A DNA stretch of 64,000 bases from Bin55 sp965205965 (GTDB lineage: Bacteria > Pseudomonadota > Gammaproteobacteria > Pseudomonadales > Azotimanducaceae), in NCBI GenBank assembly GCA_965205965.1, contig CBDBHT010000008.1, positions 558,001 through 622,000 of the forward strand. The letters are read 5' to 3'. The position numbers were made by a program, and so were the translations under genes. The stretch's first letter is position 1, and each line of letters opens with the position of its first letter. Positions 29,365 through 38,811 of the stretch are shown here, piece after piece. The notes under the pieces are model-generated. The model was given only the letters and a program-made list of their open reading frames with translations, was not told the origin of the DNA and made no database searches.

Positions 29365-30236
29365 TACGCACATTTTCAGGCGACTGGTTACAGTATGGAT
29401 ACCAAGCTGAGCCTCTTTAGAGTTTCTCCCTTGCAAGACTCTAACGACGATCCGCTACGATCTTTCTTCAACATTTTTGCCACACATACAAACTCAAATT
29501 GATTACCCATAAACACGCAGTTCCCACCACCATCTACCTAGATCTCAATTAGATATATCTAATCGATATAGCAGATCATTAAGCCCACCAGCGCAACATG
29601 ATCTTATCTCAGTAGTACCGACAGCCATCCAAGTAACACGCGAATCTTAAATTCGCTTGAGAGAAAGCATACTGTAAATATAAAATCCTGTAGGGTTATC
29701 TCAGGAATTGAAACCGCAAACAATTACTTCCCATTAGGTTGAACAACTCTCAACGCCTTGCGAAATGCATCTTATGCATCATATTTTCAACCCTATCATA
29801 TACTCTAAAATAATCATGACACATGATACATCAAAAATCAGAATTCATCTCGAAAATGAGGAACTTGTGATACCCTTTCTTAAACTAGCTGGCCATATTA
29901 ATAGAAAATTATTAAAATTAGGATATCAGCTAAATAATCCAACACACATCAAATAACTATCAATGACGTAAGAATTGACCCAACCAAGCACTCACTGTGA
30001 CAATCTCACGGTATCTATCAGACACTCTATATTTCATGGGGGCCGGCTAAAATTTCGATGAAGGTTAAGTACTGTTTGCGTACCCAAGTTCACACAGCCA
30101 CGCTAGCAACAATTGCGCAGTCTAGTTAGGCTTAGGCTACTTGATCTTGACCGGCTCGGCACTCGGCAAATGTCCGCCTACAAGCTTGTGGTCACGGTCT
30201 GTGACATTCTAGAGTCTCGTTTGACGACTAGATAGC
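29365..30236. other. Spacer between ppiD and rnhA
   Basis: I find no gene or RNA I can name in this 870-base stretch. A 46-63-codon plus-strand frame ends at 29956 (MTHDTSKIRIHLENEELV from 29818) and is AT-rich. It has no ribosome site and no recognised family. The region around 30030-30230 is slightly more GC-rich and may be a gene remnant. Confidence 0.4.
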
Positions 30237-32150
30237 CTAATAAAGTACGTCACTTGATAGAATTTCGATAGTAGATTCACCTTTGAGTGTTTTCAGAACC
30301 CCATTGTATTCACGGGACGAAGCCGTCCTTCTTAAGGTTGCGTCAAAACTCTTTCTTTCCGAATCAGTAGTACTCCCATAATCACCCATTCGAACATACG
30401 ATACGACCACCACTGCCTGTGAACCATCAACCATGTCAGCCATCACAATTGTACGTTCTTCATTCACCGGTGCAATGGCCCTAAACGTAGCTTCTACGAT
30501 ACTTGACGGGACTTGCGTGTTAGTCACCCGTACCGTTTCCTCGCGTATCCATTCAATGCCATATTCATTTGAAATGGACGAAAAGTCAGACCCTTCATTT
30601 AATCGACCGTATGCTTGCGTTGCACTCGTCAGGGCTACGGACTCCGCCTCTTGATTAATCAATCTCTCTCGAATGTCAGCTTCAACTTGATCGAAGGGTC
30701 GTTTTTCTGGCGGAAGTCGATCAACTAAACGTGCAACAACAACATATCCCGGCTCAACAACAATAGGGCGACTATTGAATGCGTTGTCAATGACGTCCGG
30801 TTCTATCGCACCAGCCCGTACAGTTGGATTGTTGAAAGGGGCTTGTCCTGATAAACGAGTGACACTATCTTGACGCTTTATTTCTAACTGGAAAGCCTCT
30901 GCAGCCGGTTCTAAAGAATCCGATTGTTCAAATACGATTCCATCGAGTCTAACTATGTCCTCTTCAAATCTCTGCAAAGCAAGTTGCTTCTTACGTTCTT
31001 CAACCAAAGCTTCCCGTCGTTCATCAAACGACGGATGCTCGACCGCCTCAATCTCAAGTAGCTGAATGAGGTGCACACCATATGTCGTCTCTACCGGCTG
31101 GGATACTTCACCGGGTGAGGAGAGTGCCCATAACGCGTCTCGAAAGGCTGGAACCCAAGCATCGCGCGTAGCAAAACCTAAATCTCCGCCATTTTTTGCC
31201 GAGCCGGGATCAGTTGATATATCCTTAGCAATGTGCTCGAAGGATTCACCCGCTTCCACACGTGCCCGGACATCTTGTAATTCAGCAATCGCGTCTTCCA
31301 GAGTTCTATTCTCATCAACGTCAAGAAGAATATGCCTAGACCGTCGCCGAGCATTGAAATTAGCATCCTCAACTTCCGCCTCGTAAATGGAAGCAACCTC
31401 TTCGTCGTTAACCGTAACCTGCTCTAAATACACGTCGCTCTTATGCTCAATGTAATCAAAAGAGAATTCTTCATCGGACATGAACTTTTCCGCGTGAAGA
31501 TCGTAATAAGCTAAAACCTGATCGTCATCCAACTCTATGGATTCTCTATATTGATCAGGTTTAAATTGCATATATGCCAAATCCCGCGTCTGAAACAATA
31601 TGGACGCAGACTGCTCACGTTCTTCTGGCGTAACTATCGATGTATGCTTTAGTACGGAAACCATTTGGGATACTTGATTATCGACGGAAACGGCACGTTC
31701 GAAAGTCTGAGGAGAGTAACCCTGTTGGGAGATCGCACGTAGAAATTGTTCCTGACTAAACTCACCATCCTCTTGAAATACCTCCTGGTTTCGAACAAAT
31801 TCAAGGAACTCTTGGCGTGACCCCGTGAGTTTCATACTTGCGGCCGCCTGCTCAACGATTTCTCGATTAACCAACGAATCGAGAATCGACGCTGAGTCCA
31901 CGTACATATCAATTTGGGCATCAGTGGCATCTTCACCCAGTTGAGCGGCAATGCTCCGACGTTGCAGTTGAACGACAGAAGCAAGCCTTCGTTGCGTGAT
32001 ATCCTCGCCGTTCACCGTAGCCGCCGCAGGTTCGTCAGCTACGAAAACGTTGAAAGCTCCGAATCCGAAAACAACAAGCACAAAGCAAATAATAACTGCG
32101 ACGATCTTCGCCGTGACCGTTTGTGCACCACGACGCATGCGTTGCAACAT
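30237..32150 (-). CDS. ppiD: Periplasmic folding chaperone PpiD
   Basis: PpiD is an inner-membrane-anchored chaperone that meets proteins emerging from the Sec translocon on the periplasmic side. The 637-residue protein begins with a short basic cytoplasmic tip (MLQRMRRGAQT) and a membrane helix (about 14-35). A SurA-like N-domain follows, then a parvulin domain at about residues 270-365 (RRSRHILLDV, GGDLGFATRDAWVPAF), then a long C-terminal region. The position directly after hupB is the standard one. PpiD parvulin domains are often inactive as isomerases; I cannot tell here. Confidence 0.93.
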   Translation of the reverse strand: MLQRMRRGAQTVTAKIVAVIICFVLVVFGFGAFNVFVADEPAAATVNGEDITQRRLASVVQLQRRSIAAQLGEDATDAQIDMYVDSASILDSLVNREIVEQAAASMKLTGSRQEFLEFVRNQEVFQEDGEFSQEQFLRAISQQGYSPQTFERAVSVDNQVSQMVSVLKHTSIVTPEEREQSASILFQTRDLAYMQFKPDQYRESIELDDDQVLAYYDLHAEKFMSDEEFSFDYIEHKSDVYLEQVTVNDEEVASIYEAEVEDANFNARRRSRHILLDVDENRTLEDAIAELQDVRARVEAGESFEHIAKDISTDPGSAKNGGDLGFATRDAWVPAFRDALWALSSPGEVSQPVETTYGVHLIQLLEIEAVEHPSFDERREALVEERKKQLALQRFEEDIVRLDGIVFEQSDSLEPAAEAFQLEIKRQDSVTRLSGQAPFNNPTVRAGAIEPDVIDNAFNSRPIVVEPGYVVVARLVDRLPPEKRPFDQVEADIRERLINQEAESVALTSATQAYGRLNEGSDFSSISNEYGIEWIREETVRVTNTQVPSSIVEATFRAIAPVNEERTIVMADMVDGSQAVVVVSYVRMGDYGSTTDSERKSFDATLRRTASSREYNGVLKTLKGESTIEILSSDVLY

Positions 32151-32266
32151 AAGACTTCCCTTGTTCCGTTATGGACCGCGATGCTTATGGTATTACATGA
32201 GTGCACATATTATTAGCAGAATCTCCGTCTCTTCAACCAGAACTTGCAAAAACATCTATATGCCAT

Positions 32267-32536
32267 CTATAATGAATCCTTGAGCTTCTTGCCCGCTTTA
32301 AATCCCACGGTTTTCGATGCTGGAATTTGCATGATTTCGCCGGTTTGAGGATTACGCCCCATGCGTGCGCTACGTTCTCGTATCGAAAAAGACCCGAAAC
32401 CTAGCAATATGACAGGATCTCCGTTCGATAACGATTCTGCTATTGCATCTACAGTCCCATCCAACGCCTTGGAAGCGTCTTTTTTCCGCAGACCCGACCG
32501 CTTAGCAACTTCATTGATCAGTCCCTCTTTATTCAT
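32267..32536 (-). CDS. hupB: DNA-binding protein HU-beta
   Basis: This is an 89-residue nucleoid protein of the HU family, which bends and compacts DNA as a dimer. The flexible arm motif RNPQTGEIMQIPASKTVGFKAG is intact apart from normal variation. A strong AAGGAG ribosome site lies 8 bases before ATG 32536. In most relatives lon lies between clpX and hupB. Here only 231 non-coding bases separate them. Confidence 0.95.
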   Translation of the reverse strand: MNKEGLINEVAKRSGLRKKDASKALDGTVDAIAESLSNGDPVILLGFGSFSIRERSARMGRNPQTGEIMQIPASKTVGFKAGKKLKDSL

Positions 32537-32767
32537 GAAATCTCTCCTTAATCTTTTTAAATGAGAAGTTATGTACAGACATATGCCGTTTGTCGTTCAC
32601 TACTTTTAGATGCATGCCTAGACACAAGCTAAGTTAATTATGCCTGATCTTTAGAGATATTCATAAATACAATTACTTCGTGACCGCAGCTACCCTGCAC
32701 CTCTACACCACCTACACATAAACACAAGCGAAACGCTACACATCGCACATTTGTTGTTGTGACCTTC

Positions 32768-34048
32768 TTAAACAGCCTCTTGCGCCTTACCAGACTTGGC
32801 GTTTTCGTATATCACTATCGGTACGCTTTCACCTTTTATCACACTTTGATCGATAACGATTTTCTTGACACCAACAGTAGAAGGGATATTAAACATCGTA
32901 TCAAGTAAAACCTCTTCAAGGATTGCACGCAACCCTCTTGCACCTGTTTTTCTAGACATCCCTTTTTCCGCAATTGCCTTAACTGCATCCTTCCGGAAAT
33001 CGAGAGCCACATTCTCCATAGCGAATAAAGCTTCAAATTGCTTTAGTAACGAATTCTTAGGCTCAGTCAGTATTTTCATAAGTTCCTCGACATCCAGATC
33101 ATCAAGCGTTGTAACCACAGGCAATCGCCCCACGAATTCTGGAATCAGTCCGTACTTAATCAAATCCTCAGGTTCAACACGACGCAGCGTCTCGCCGATT
33201 CTCTTAGCATCTGACGGACCATACACCCGCGCATTGAATCCAATACTGTTTTTCGTTGATCGCTCAGTGATAACTTCCTCAAGCCCTTTAAAAGCACCGC
33301 CACATATGAATAAGATATTGCCAGTTTCAACTTGTAGAAATTCTTGTTGAGGGTGCTTCCTACCACCCTGTGGAGGAACTGAGGCAGTCGTACCTTCAAT
33401 CAGTTTTAACAAAGCTTGCTGCACGCCTTCACCCGAGACATCACGAGTTATAGAAGGGTTTTCTGACTTGCGCGAGATTTTGTCAATCTCGTCTATGTAA
33501 ATGATCCCACGCTCCGCCCGTTCCACGTCGTAGTCGCACTTCCGAAGCAATTTTTGGATGATGTTCTCAACGTCTTCTCCGACATACCCAGCTTCCGTCA
33601 ACGTTGTCGCATCTGCAATCGTAAAGGGAACGTTTAGTAAGCGAGCAAGCGTCTCAGCGAGCAGTGTCTTACCACAACCCGTTGGCCCAATAAGCAATAT
33701 ATTGGACTTCGATAATTCGATATCGGGCGACATAGACTGGGAACGCAATCGTTTGTAGTGGTTGTATACAGCAACGGAGAGTACTCGTTTTGCGTGCTCT
33801 TGGCCAATGACGTATTCATCAAGCGTCGATTTGATCTTCCTAGGTACTGGCAGCTCCGGTCGCGTAGTCGGGTCTTCCGAAGTATCGTTGTCTTCAACGA
33901 TAATGTCCGCACATAGCCGCACGCAGACGTCACAAATGTAGATATCTGGTCCCTGGATGAGCCGTTTAACTTCCATTTGACTCTTACCGCAGAATGAGCA
34001 TGCGATTCTTTTCGTATCGCTACCTCCTACGCCATCAAAATCATCCAT
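32768..34048 (-). CDS. clpX: ATP-dependent Clp protease ATPase subunit ClpX
   Basis: ClpX is the AAA+ unfoldase that feeds tagged proteins to ClpP. The 426-residue protein has the N-terminal zinc domain with Cys17, Cys20, Cys39 and Cys42. Walker A GPTGCGKT follows at about residue 120 and Walker B IIYIDEIDKI after it. The NSIGFNARV stretch corresponds to the ClpP-docking loop. It follows clpP on the same strand with a 206-base gap that contains no gene. The frame is intact. Confidence 0.96.
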   Translation of the reverse strand: MDDFDGVGGSDTKRIACSFCGKSQMEVKRLIQGPDIYICDVCVRLCADIIVEDNDTSEDPTTRPELPVPRKIKSTLDEYVIGQEHAKRVLSVAVYNHYKRLRSQSMSPDIELSKSNILLIGPTGCGKTLLAETLARLLNVPFTIADATTLTEAGYVGEDVENIIQKLLRKCDYDVERAERGIIYIDEIDKISRKSENPSITRDVSGEGVQQALLKLIEGTTASVPPQGGRKHPQQEFLQVETGNILFICGGAFKGLEEVITERSTKNSIGFNARVYGPSDAKRIGETLRRVEPEDLIKYGLIPEFVGRLPVVTTLDDLDVEELMKILTEPKNSLLKQFEALFAMENVALDFRKDAVKAIAEKGMSRKTGARGLRAILEEVLLDTMFNIPSTVGVKKIVIDQSVIKGESVPIVIYENAKSGKAQEAV

Positions 34049-34254
34049 TCTTTTCTATATTCAATATCATGTTATACGCAATGCTACTAACAAAATCATA
34101 CAACTTCTAGTATTGAAAGCCGTATCTCATGAGTCAGGTCAAGGCGTACGCGGCGATGATGCGGCATCCCAAGGTACTTCACTACCACACACGGCATATA
34201 AATCGCTCTCGCCATAATCTACAAACCGGTACCCATTCAGTCAGTTTTTAATTC

Positions 34255-34884
34255 CTAGCCAAGTCGCTCCCGAGTGGTGTGCACATGATCTATAAGCCCA
34301 TAATCCACAGCTTCCTGTGCATTCATCCAATAGTCACGGTCTGTATCCATACTGATTCGCTCTGGGCTTTGACCCGTATGTTGCGCAAGAATCTCGTTTA
34401 GCCGTTCTCTCATACGTACAATTTCCCGTGCCTGAATCTCAATATCCGCCGCTACTCCTTGCGATCCGCCTGATGGTTGATGCAGCATAATCCTAGAATT
34501 TGGAAGTGTTGCTCTTTTCCCTTTTGCTCCCGCGGCTAGTATGAAGGCACCCATACTAGCCGCTTGCCCAACACAGGTCGTCACAACATCACAACGAATC
34601 AACTGCATGGTGTCATAAACCGATAGCCCAGCAGTTACGGAACCGCCAGGTGAATTGATGTAAAGATTAACATCCTTCTCCGGGTTGTCAGACTCACACC
34701 ACAACAACTGAGCCACAATCAGATTAGCAACAACATCATCAACTTGTCCAGCAAGAAAAATAATATGATCTCGAAGCAGACGTGAGTACAGGTCGTAAGA
34801 ACGCTCACCTCTCGCACTTTGTTCAAGAACCATCGGCACCAGTGCTAGATTATGGGTCCGGTGATCTTTCGTATTCATATCCAT
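34255..34884 (-). CDS. clpP: ATP-dependent Clp protease proteolytic subunit ClpP
   Basis: ClpP is the barrel-shaped serine peptidase partnered with ClpX. The catalytic triad is Ser110 in GQAASMGAF, His135 in MLHQPSGG and Asp180 in SMDTDRDYW. Length (209) matches the precursor form, which loses a short N-terminal peptide. ATG 34884 is used; a second ATG two codons later is equally possible. The tig stop is only 28 bases upstream, so tig, clpP and clpX are probably cotranscribed. Confidence 0.96.
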   Translation of the reverse strand: MDMNTKDHRTHNLALVPMVLEQSARGERSYDLYSRLLRDHIIFLAGQVDDVVANLIVAQLLWCESDNPEKDVNLYINSPGGSVTAGLSVYDTMQLIRCDVVTTCVGQAASMGAFILAAGAKGKRATLPNSRIMLHQPSGGSQGVAADIEIQAREIVRMRERLNEILAQHTGQSPERISMDTDRDYWMNAQEAVDYGLIDHVHTTRERLG

Positions 34885-34912
34885 TCAAAGTTGCCGTTTC
34901 TACATTTTCTTT

Positions 34913-36397
34913 TCAATTTTCGTTCCATTTCAGCTTTGTATGGGATGTCCGAGGCTTCCCAGACATTAAATCCTCATAACTACAAGGTGCATCTTTAACA
35001 GTAGCCTTGTCAAGAATCCTCTGAACGACTTGGCGTTCCATGTGTTCATAAAATATACGCTGACTGAGATCTTGACGCAATCGTTTTTCCAATTTCGAGC
35101 CATAAGCCCGACTAAAAGGCACATATGATGCCATTCGCTGTTCAACTTCGACTTGTACGTGTGTGGTATTAATTTTTATTCTTTCAGCGAAAGCAAAAGC
35201 ATTTGCATGCACATGACGCAAAAGATAAGTCTCGATTTTTTCAAGCTCATCCGCTTCTAGTTCTATTAACCGTTCAACCGGTTCCTCAATGTGCCGATCG
35301 TCAGATTGGTGGGCGTGGGCATCTCCATCACCATGAACTTGGTTGTGGCTACGATCATGCCTCTGACGTTCGCTTGCCTTTCCCACATGAGATTTTCGTG
35401 CACGAATGCGGCCTACCATCTCATCCATTAAATTTGGCGGTATCGGTACCCGATACAGTCGCTGCAGTTCAAGAAACACTTGGTCGGTCAAGGTTGCCAT
35501 AGATTCAACCTCGGCATAACCTTCCATATCTGATCGAATATGACTGTGAAGTTCGGATTCGCTACTAATTGAAGATGTCAGTTTCTTGATCCAATCATCA
35601 TCAAGAGTATTTATGTCCAGTTCGGTAACTTCTAGCAATTTGACAATAACTGCAACTGGTTCTGTCGCTTGTCCTGATTGTTGCTCATCATGGATGTCCC
35701 ACAGATAATCATCTTGATCAATAGCAATCCTTCTTTCTTCACCAATCTGCATATCACGGATAGCTTCATCAATGAACTTAAGCCGTTCGCTCTCGAGTGC
35801 GCCAACTTCGAACACAAACTCATCGCTCAGAAGTACTTCGTCATCTTCTAATTGGCCCGCCGAATTCTCCGTAGAACCCGAAGCATATTGTGTAACGAAT
35901 ACTTTTACTACGTCCCCGTTTTGCGGCTTTCGTTTTACTGGCACCCGTGGAGCGAAATCTCTCCGTATCCTGTTTACAACCTTTAAAACATCGTTTTCCG
36001 TAATCTCTACTTTGGGCCGTTCTACTTGAATACGGCCAAGATTATTAAACTCAACATTTGGATAGATATACAGCGTATACATAGCCTCTAAATCGGCATC
36101 AGCATCACAATTCAAACTCTCAAGATATATCATGCTTGCCGGATTGAATCCGTGCTCGAGAATTGACTGTTTTACCTCCTCCTGAAGCAAAGATAACGCA
36201 ACATCCCTTCTGATCTCTTTGCCAAAACGCCTTCGCACCTCCTGAACGGGAACTTTTCCAGGACGAAATCCTTTCAGATTGATTCGTGCAGCTCGGTTCT
36301 GGATCGCAGAATAGACATGACGTTCGAACGTTTCCGAGTCAATTCGAACATGGAATGTGCGCTCCAACTCACTAGAGGATTCAATTGTTACATTCAT
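34913..36397 (-). CDS. tig: Trigger factor with a His-rich insertion
   Basis: Trigger factor binds the ribosome and shields nascent chains. The N-terminal ribosome-binding domain carries the signature region GFRPGKVPVQEVRRRFG. A FKBP-type domain follows (about 155-250), then the C-terminal chaperone arms. The protein has 494 residues against about 432 in E. coli. Much of the surplus is a hydrophilic insertion in the C-terminal domain, including a segment at residues 347-369 with six histidines and several aspartates (HDRSHNQVHGDGDAHAHQ). Such a segment could bind metal ions; that is inference. The frame is intact and the gene is the first of the tig-clpP-clpX run. Confidence 0.93.
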   Translation of the reverse strand: MNVTIESSSELERTFHVRIDSETFERHVYSAIQNRAARINLKGFRPGKVPVQEVRRRFGKEIRRDVALSLLQEEVKQSILEHGFNPASMIYLESLNCDADADLEAMYTLYIYPNVEFNNLGRIQVERPKVEITENDVLKVVNRIRRDFAPRVPVKRKPQNGDVVKVFVTQYASGSTENSAGQLEDDEVLLSDEFVFEVGALESERLKFIDEAIRDMQIGEERRIAIDQDDYLWDIHDEQQSGQATEPVAVIVKLLEVTELDINTLDDDWIKKLTSSISSESELHSHIRSDMEGYAEVESMATLTDQVFLELQRLYRVPIPPNLMDEMVGRIRARKSHVGKASERQRHDRSHNQVHGDGDAHAHQSDDRHIEEPVERLIELEADELEKIETYLLRHVHANAFAFAERIKINTTHVQVEVEQRMASYVPFSRAYGSKLEKRLRQDLSQRIFYEHMERQVVQRILDKATVKDAPCSYEDLMSGKPRTSHTKLKWNEN

Positions 36398-36422
36398 GCC
36401 TACTCAGTACCGCACCATGTGT

Positions 36423-36499
36423 TGGGGTGGATGATGGGGCTCGAACCCACGACCGCCGGATCCACAATCCGGAGCTCTACCAGCTGAGCTACACCCACC
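36423..36499 (-). tRNA. tRNA-His (anticodon GTG)
   Basis: The cloverleaf folds with acceptor GTGGGTG pairing CATCCAC, D-arm GTAGCTCAGCTGGTAGAGC, anticodon loop containing GTG and T-loop GGTTCGAGCC. The extra G(-1) opposite C73, the identity element for histidine, is present and CCA is encoded. Confidence 0.95.
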
Positions 36500-36519
36500 A
36501 TAGGCAAGGCATTTTATAT

Positions 36520-36596
36520 TGGCACGCCTGGAAGGACTCGAACCTTCAACCCTCGGCTTAGAAGGCCGATGCTCTATCCAACTGAGCTACAGGCGC
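36520..36596 (-). tRNA. tRNA-Arg (anticodon TCT)
   Basis: The minus strand reads GCGCCTGTAGCTCAGTTGGA at the 5' side, anticodon stem CGGCC with loop TTCTAA giving TCT, T-loop GGTTCGAGTCC and an encoded CCA. The first acceptor pair is G-U rather than G-C. Confidence 0.93.
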
Positions 36597-36630
36597 TTTT
36601 CTAACAAAGCCGTTCGTATACGTTGTACGT

Positions 36631-36707
36631 TGGTCGGGGCAGAGAGATTTGAACTCCCGACCCCCTGCTCCCAAAGCAGGTGCTCTACCAGACTGAGCCA
36701 TACCCCG
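36631..36707 (-). tRNA. tRNA-Pro (anticodon TGG)
   Basis: The minus strand begins CGGGGTATGGCTCAGTCTGG, the usual proline start with C1. The anticodon loop TTTGGGA gives TGG, and the 3' end is TGCCCCGACCA with encoded CCA. The order Pro-Arg-His ahead of tig resembles the cluster in pseudomonads, minus tRNA-Leu. Confidence 0.95.
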
Positions 36708-36872
36708 ATATTTTGAGAGTATCTCTAAATATGCATTATGCGCACAAGATGCACATAGTAAGCATGGGTTCCGACTAGGTCAACGGAATTTCAGCCAACT
36801 TGCCTTCGCCATATTCTGATGGCCAAATTGTACAGAAACGTTAAAATCCCGTTTTGCTGATGATGCTCCAAT

Positions 36873-37727
36873 ATGCCTGCCACAATCCTTGACGGTCTTG
36901 CATTAGCCCGCTCTATTCGCGCAAAAATCGCACAGGCTATCCAAAGTAGACAAACAGAGGGTCTAAAAATTCCTACCCTTTCGGTTTTGCTAGTAGGCAA
37001 AGATCCCGCTTCGGAACTTTACGTAGGTCTTAAGAAGAAGGATTGTGATCTGGTTGGCATAACTTGTGAAGTTACTAAGCTTCCTGCCGAAACTAGCGAA
37101 GACGAAGTTGTGGGCATCATCACACGTTTAAATCGCGATGCTGAAATCGATGGCATTCTCGTTCAGTTGCCTCTTCCTTCTCATATCAATCCTCTTCGTA
37201 TTATTGAGCTCATTACCCCCCGCAAGGACGTTGATGGTGTAACGCCACATAACCTAGGAATGCTGGCTATACGCGAACCAGCGCATCGATGTTGCACGCC
37301 CAAAGGAGTTATGACATTAATCCAACACACGGAGATAGATCTATTGGGCCTCAATGCCACGGTTATTGGTGCATCAAATCATGTTGGTAGACCTATGGCC
37401 CTTGAGCTGTTGCTTGCGGGCTGTACGGTAACCATTGCACATAAATACTCGCGCGACACGCGCTCTCACGTTCACCATGCCGACATAGTAGTTTCCGCAA
37501 CGGGCCAAGCTGATTTAGTGGGACCGGATTGGATTAAACCAGGTTCCATCGTCGTTGACGTTGGAATTGAGCCACAGCCAGATGGGTCGCTCAAGGGGGA
37601 CGTTCAGTTCGAGGCGGTGTTTGAAGTTGCGGGATGGATTACACCTGTACCTGGTGGAGTTGGCCCTATGACGCGTGTATCCATATTGCAGAATCTGATG
37701 GACGCTGTAGACCGTGCTAGAACATGA
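36873..37727 (+). CDS. folD: Methylenetetrahydrofolate dehydrogenase/cyclohydrolase FolD
   Basis: FolD interconverts methylene-, methenyl- and formyl-tetrahydrofolate in the cytoplasm. The 284-residue protein has the active-site stretch SELYVGLKKKDCDLVGI with the catalytic lysine region, GILVQLPLPSHI, DVDGVTPHNLG, the NADP-binding GASNHVGRPMALELL and PGGVGPMTRVSIL. lpxH begins inside its stop codon. FolD would supply methylene-THF upstream of the methyl cycle served by MetH in this window. Confidence 0.95.
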   Translation: MPATILDGLALARSIRAKIAQAIQSRQTEGLKIPTLSVLLVGKDPASELYVGLKKKDCDLVGITCEVTKLPAETSEDEVVGIITRLNRDAEIDGILVQLPLPSHINPLRIIELITPRKDVDGVTPHNLGMLAIREPAHRCCTPKGVMTLIQHTEIDLLGLNATVIGASNHVGRPMALELLLAGCTVTIAHKYSRDTRSHVHHADIVVSATGQADLVGPDWIKPGSIVVDVGIEPQPDGSLKGDVQFEAVFEVAGWITPVPGGVGPMTRVSILQNLMDAVDRART

Positions 37728-38449
37728 ACCGCGTATTCATTTCCGACCTTCACTTAGATGCTGAACGACCCGAAAAAATCAACTTGTTTGAGTCAACTTT
37801 GTTGGTAGAGAGTGAACGCAACGACGAAATTTATATCCTGGGTGATCTAGTCGAATCTTGGATAGGCGACGATGACTACAGCAGATTTCCTAACCGACTG
37901 CGACACTGCTTAGCCAAATGTACGGACCGGTGCGCACTCTACCTCATGCATGGAAATCGTGATTTGCTTATCGGTCAGACATTTGCAGAGGAAGTCGGCG
38001 CAACGTTGCTTCCTGACCCTACTATTTTAATTGTCGGCACTGATCGCTTTTTACTTACCCACGGTGATACCTTTTGTACCGACGATATTCCTTACCAACG
38101 ACTTCGTAAACTTCTGCATTCGGAGGATTGGCAAAAGGATTTCTTATCGCGACCATTCCAAGAACGACGGAAATTTGCACAATTAGTCCGGAATCAGAGC
38201 GAGTCAGCCAAAGTAAGTAAAGCGGAGAACATCATGGATGTGGTTTTGAAATCCGTGTTGCAAGCAATGGATCAACACCAGTGCAATTACTTGATACACG
38301 GACACACACACAGACCAAGAATCCACCGTATTGATGACCTTCATACGCGATACGTTCTTGGAGACTGGAATAAGTGTGGTTGGTTGTTACGCATGCCCCC
38401 CCAAGTCACGCTCGAATGCTTCTCAATCGCTTCAGCTACCGCAGAGTAA
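37724..38449 (+). CDS. lpxH: UDP-2,3-diacylglucosamine diphosphatase LpxH
   Basis: LpxH hydrolyses UDP-2,3-diacylglucosamine to lipid X, the fourth step of lipid A synthesis, at the inner face of the inner membrane. The metallophosphatase motifs are all present: SDLHLDAERP, GDLVESWIGDDD, HGNRDLLIG, LTHGDTFCTDD and HGHTHRPRIH. The length of 241 is normal. The start ATG overlaps the folD stop (ATGA). A weak hairpin CGGTAC/GTACCG follows the stop at 38459-38477 without a T tract. An IS630 element begins about 57 bases downstream. Confidence 0.95.
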   Translation: MNRVFISDLHLDAERPEKINLFESTLLVESERNDEIYILGDLVESWIGDDDYSRFPNRLRHCLAKCTDRCALYLMHGNRDLLIGQTFAEEVGATLLPDPTILIVGTDRFLLTHGDTFCTDDIPYQRLRKLLHSEDWQKDFLSRPFQERRKFAQLVRNQSESAKVSKAENIMDVVLKSVLQAMDQHQCNYLIHGHTHRPRIHRIDDLHTRYVLGDWNKCGWLLRMPPQVTLECFSIASATAE

Positions 38450-38811
38450 GCTGCAAAACGGTACGGGTTTAGTACCGAACAAGAACCGTTTAACTTGACC
38501 ACATGCTAGTGTCATGTCCCGGAAATAAATAGGCTGATGCGTTCAACTTTGGCAAGGATCAACTCGGCCGTCGCGGTCCAAGCGAACGGACTGCAGTATT
38601 TATTATAGTCCTCGACAAACGCGTTGATCTTTTTTCGCAGTTGCGGGACCGAAGAGAATGACCCGCGACGGATGGCTTGTTGGGTGATGATGCCGAACCG
38701 CCGCTCCACCTGATTCAGCCACGAGGCGTAGGTCGGCGTGTAGTGGACGTGGTAGCGGGGACGTCTCGCTAACCACGCCTTGACGGTGGCATGTTTGTGC
38801 GTTGCATAGTT

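Noticed and set aside
29818..29956. 46-codon frame (MTHDTSKIRIHLENEELV...)
   Set aside because: It lies in AT-rich spacer with no ribosome site or family match, so it could easily be chance.
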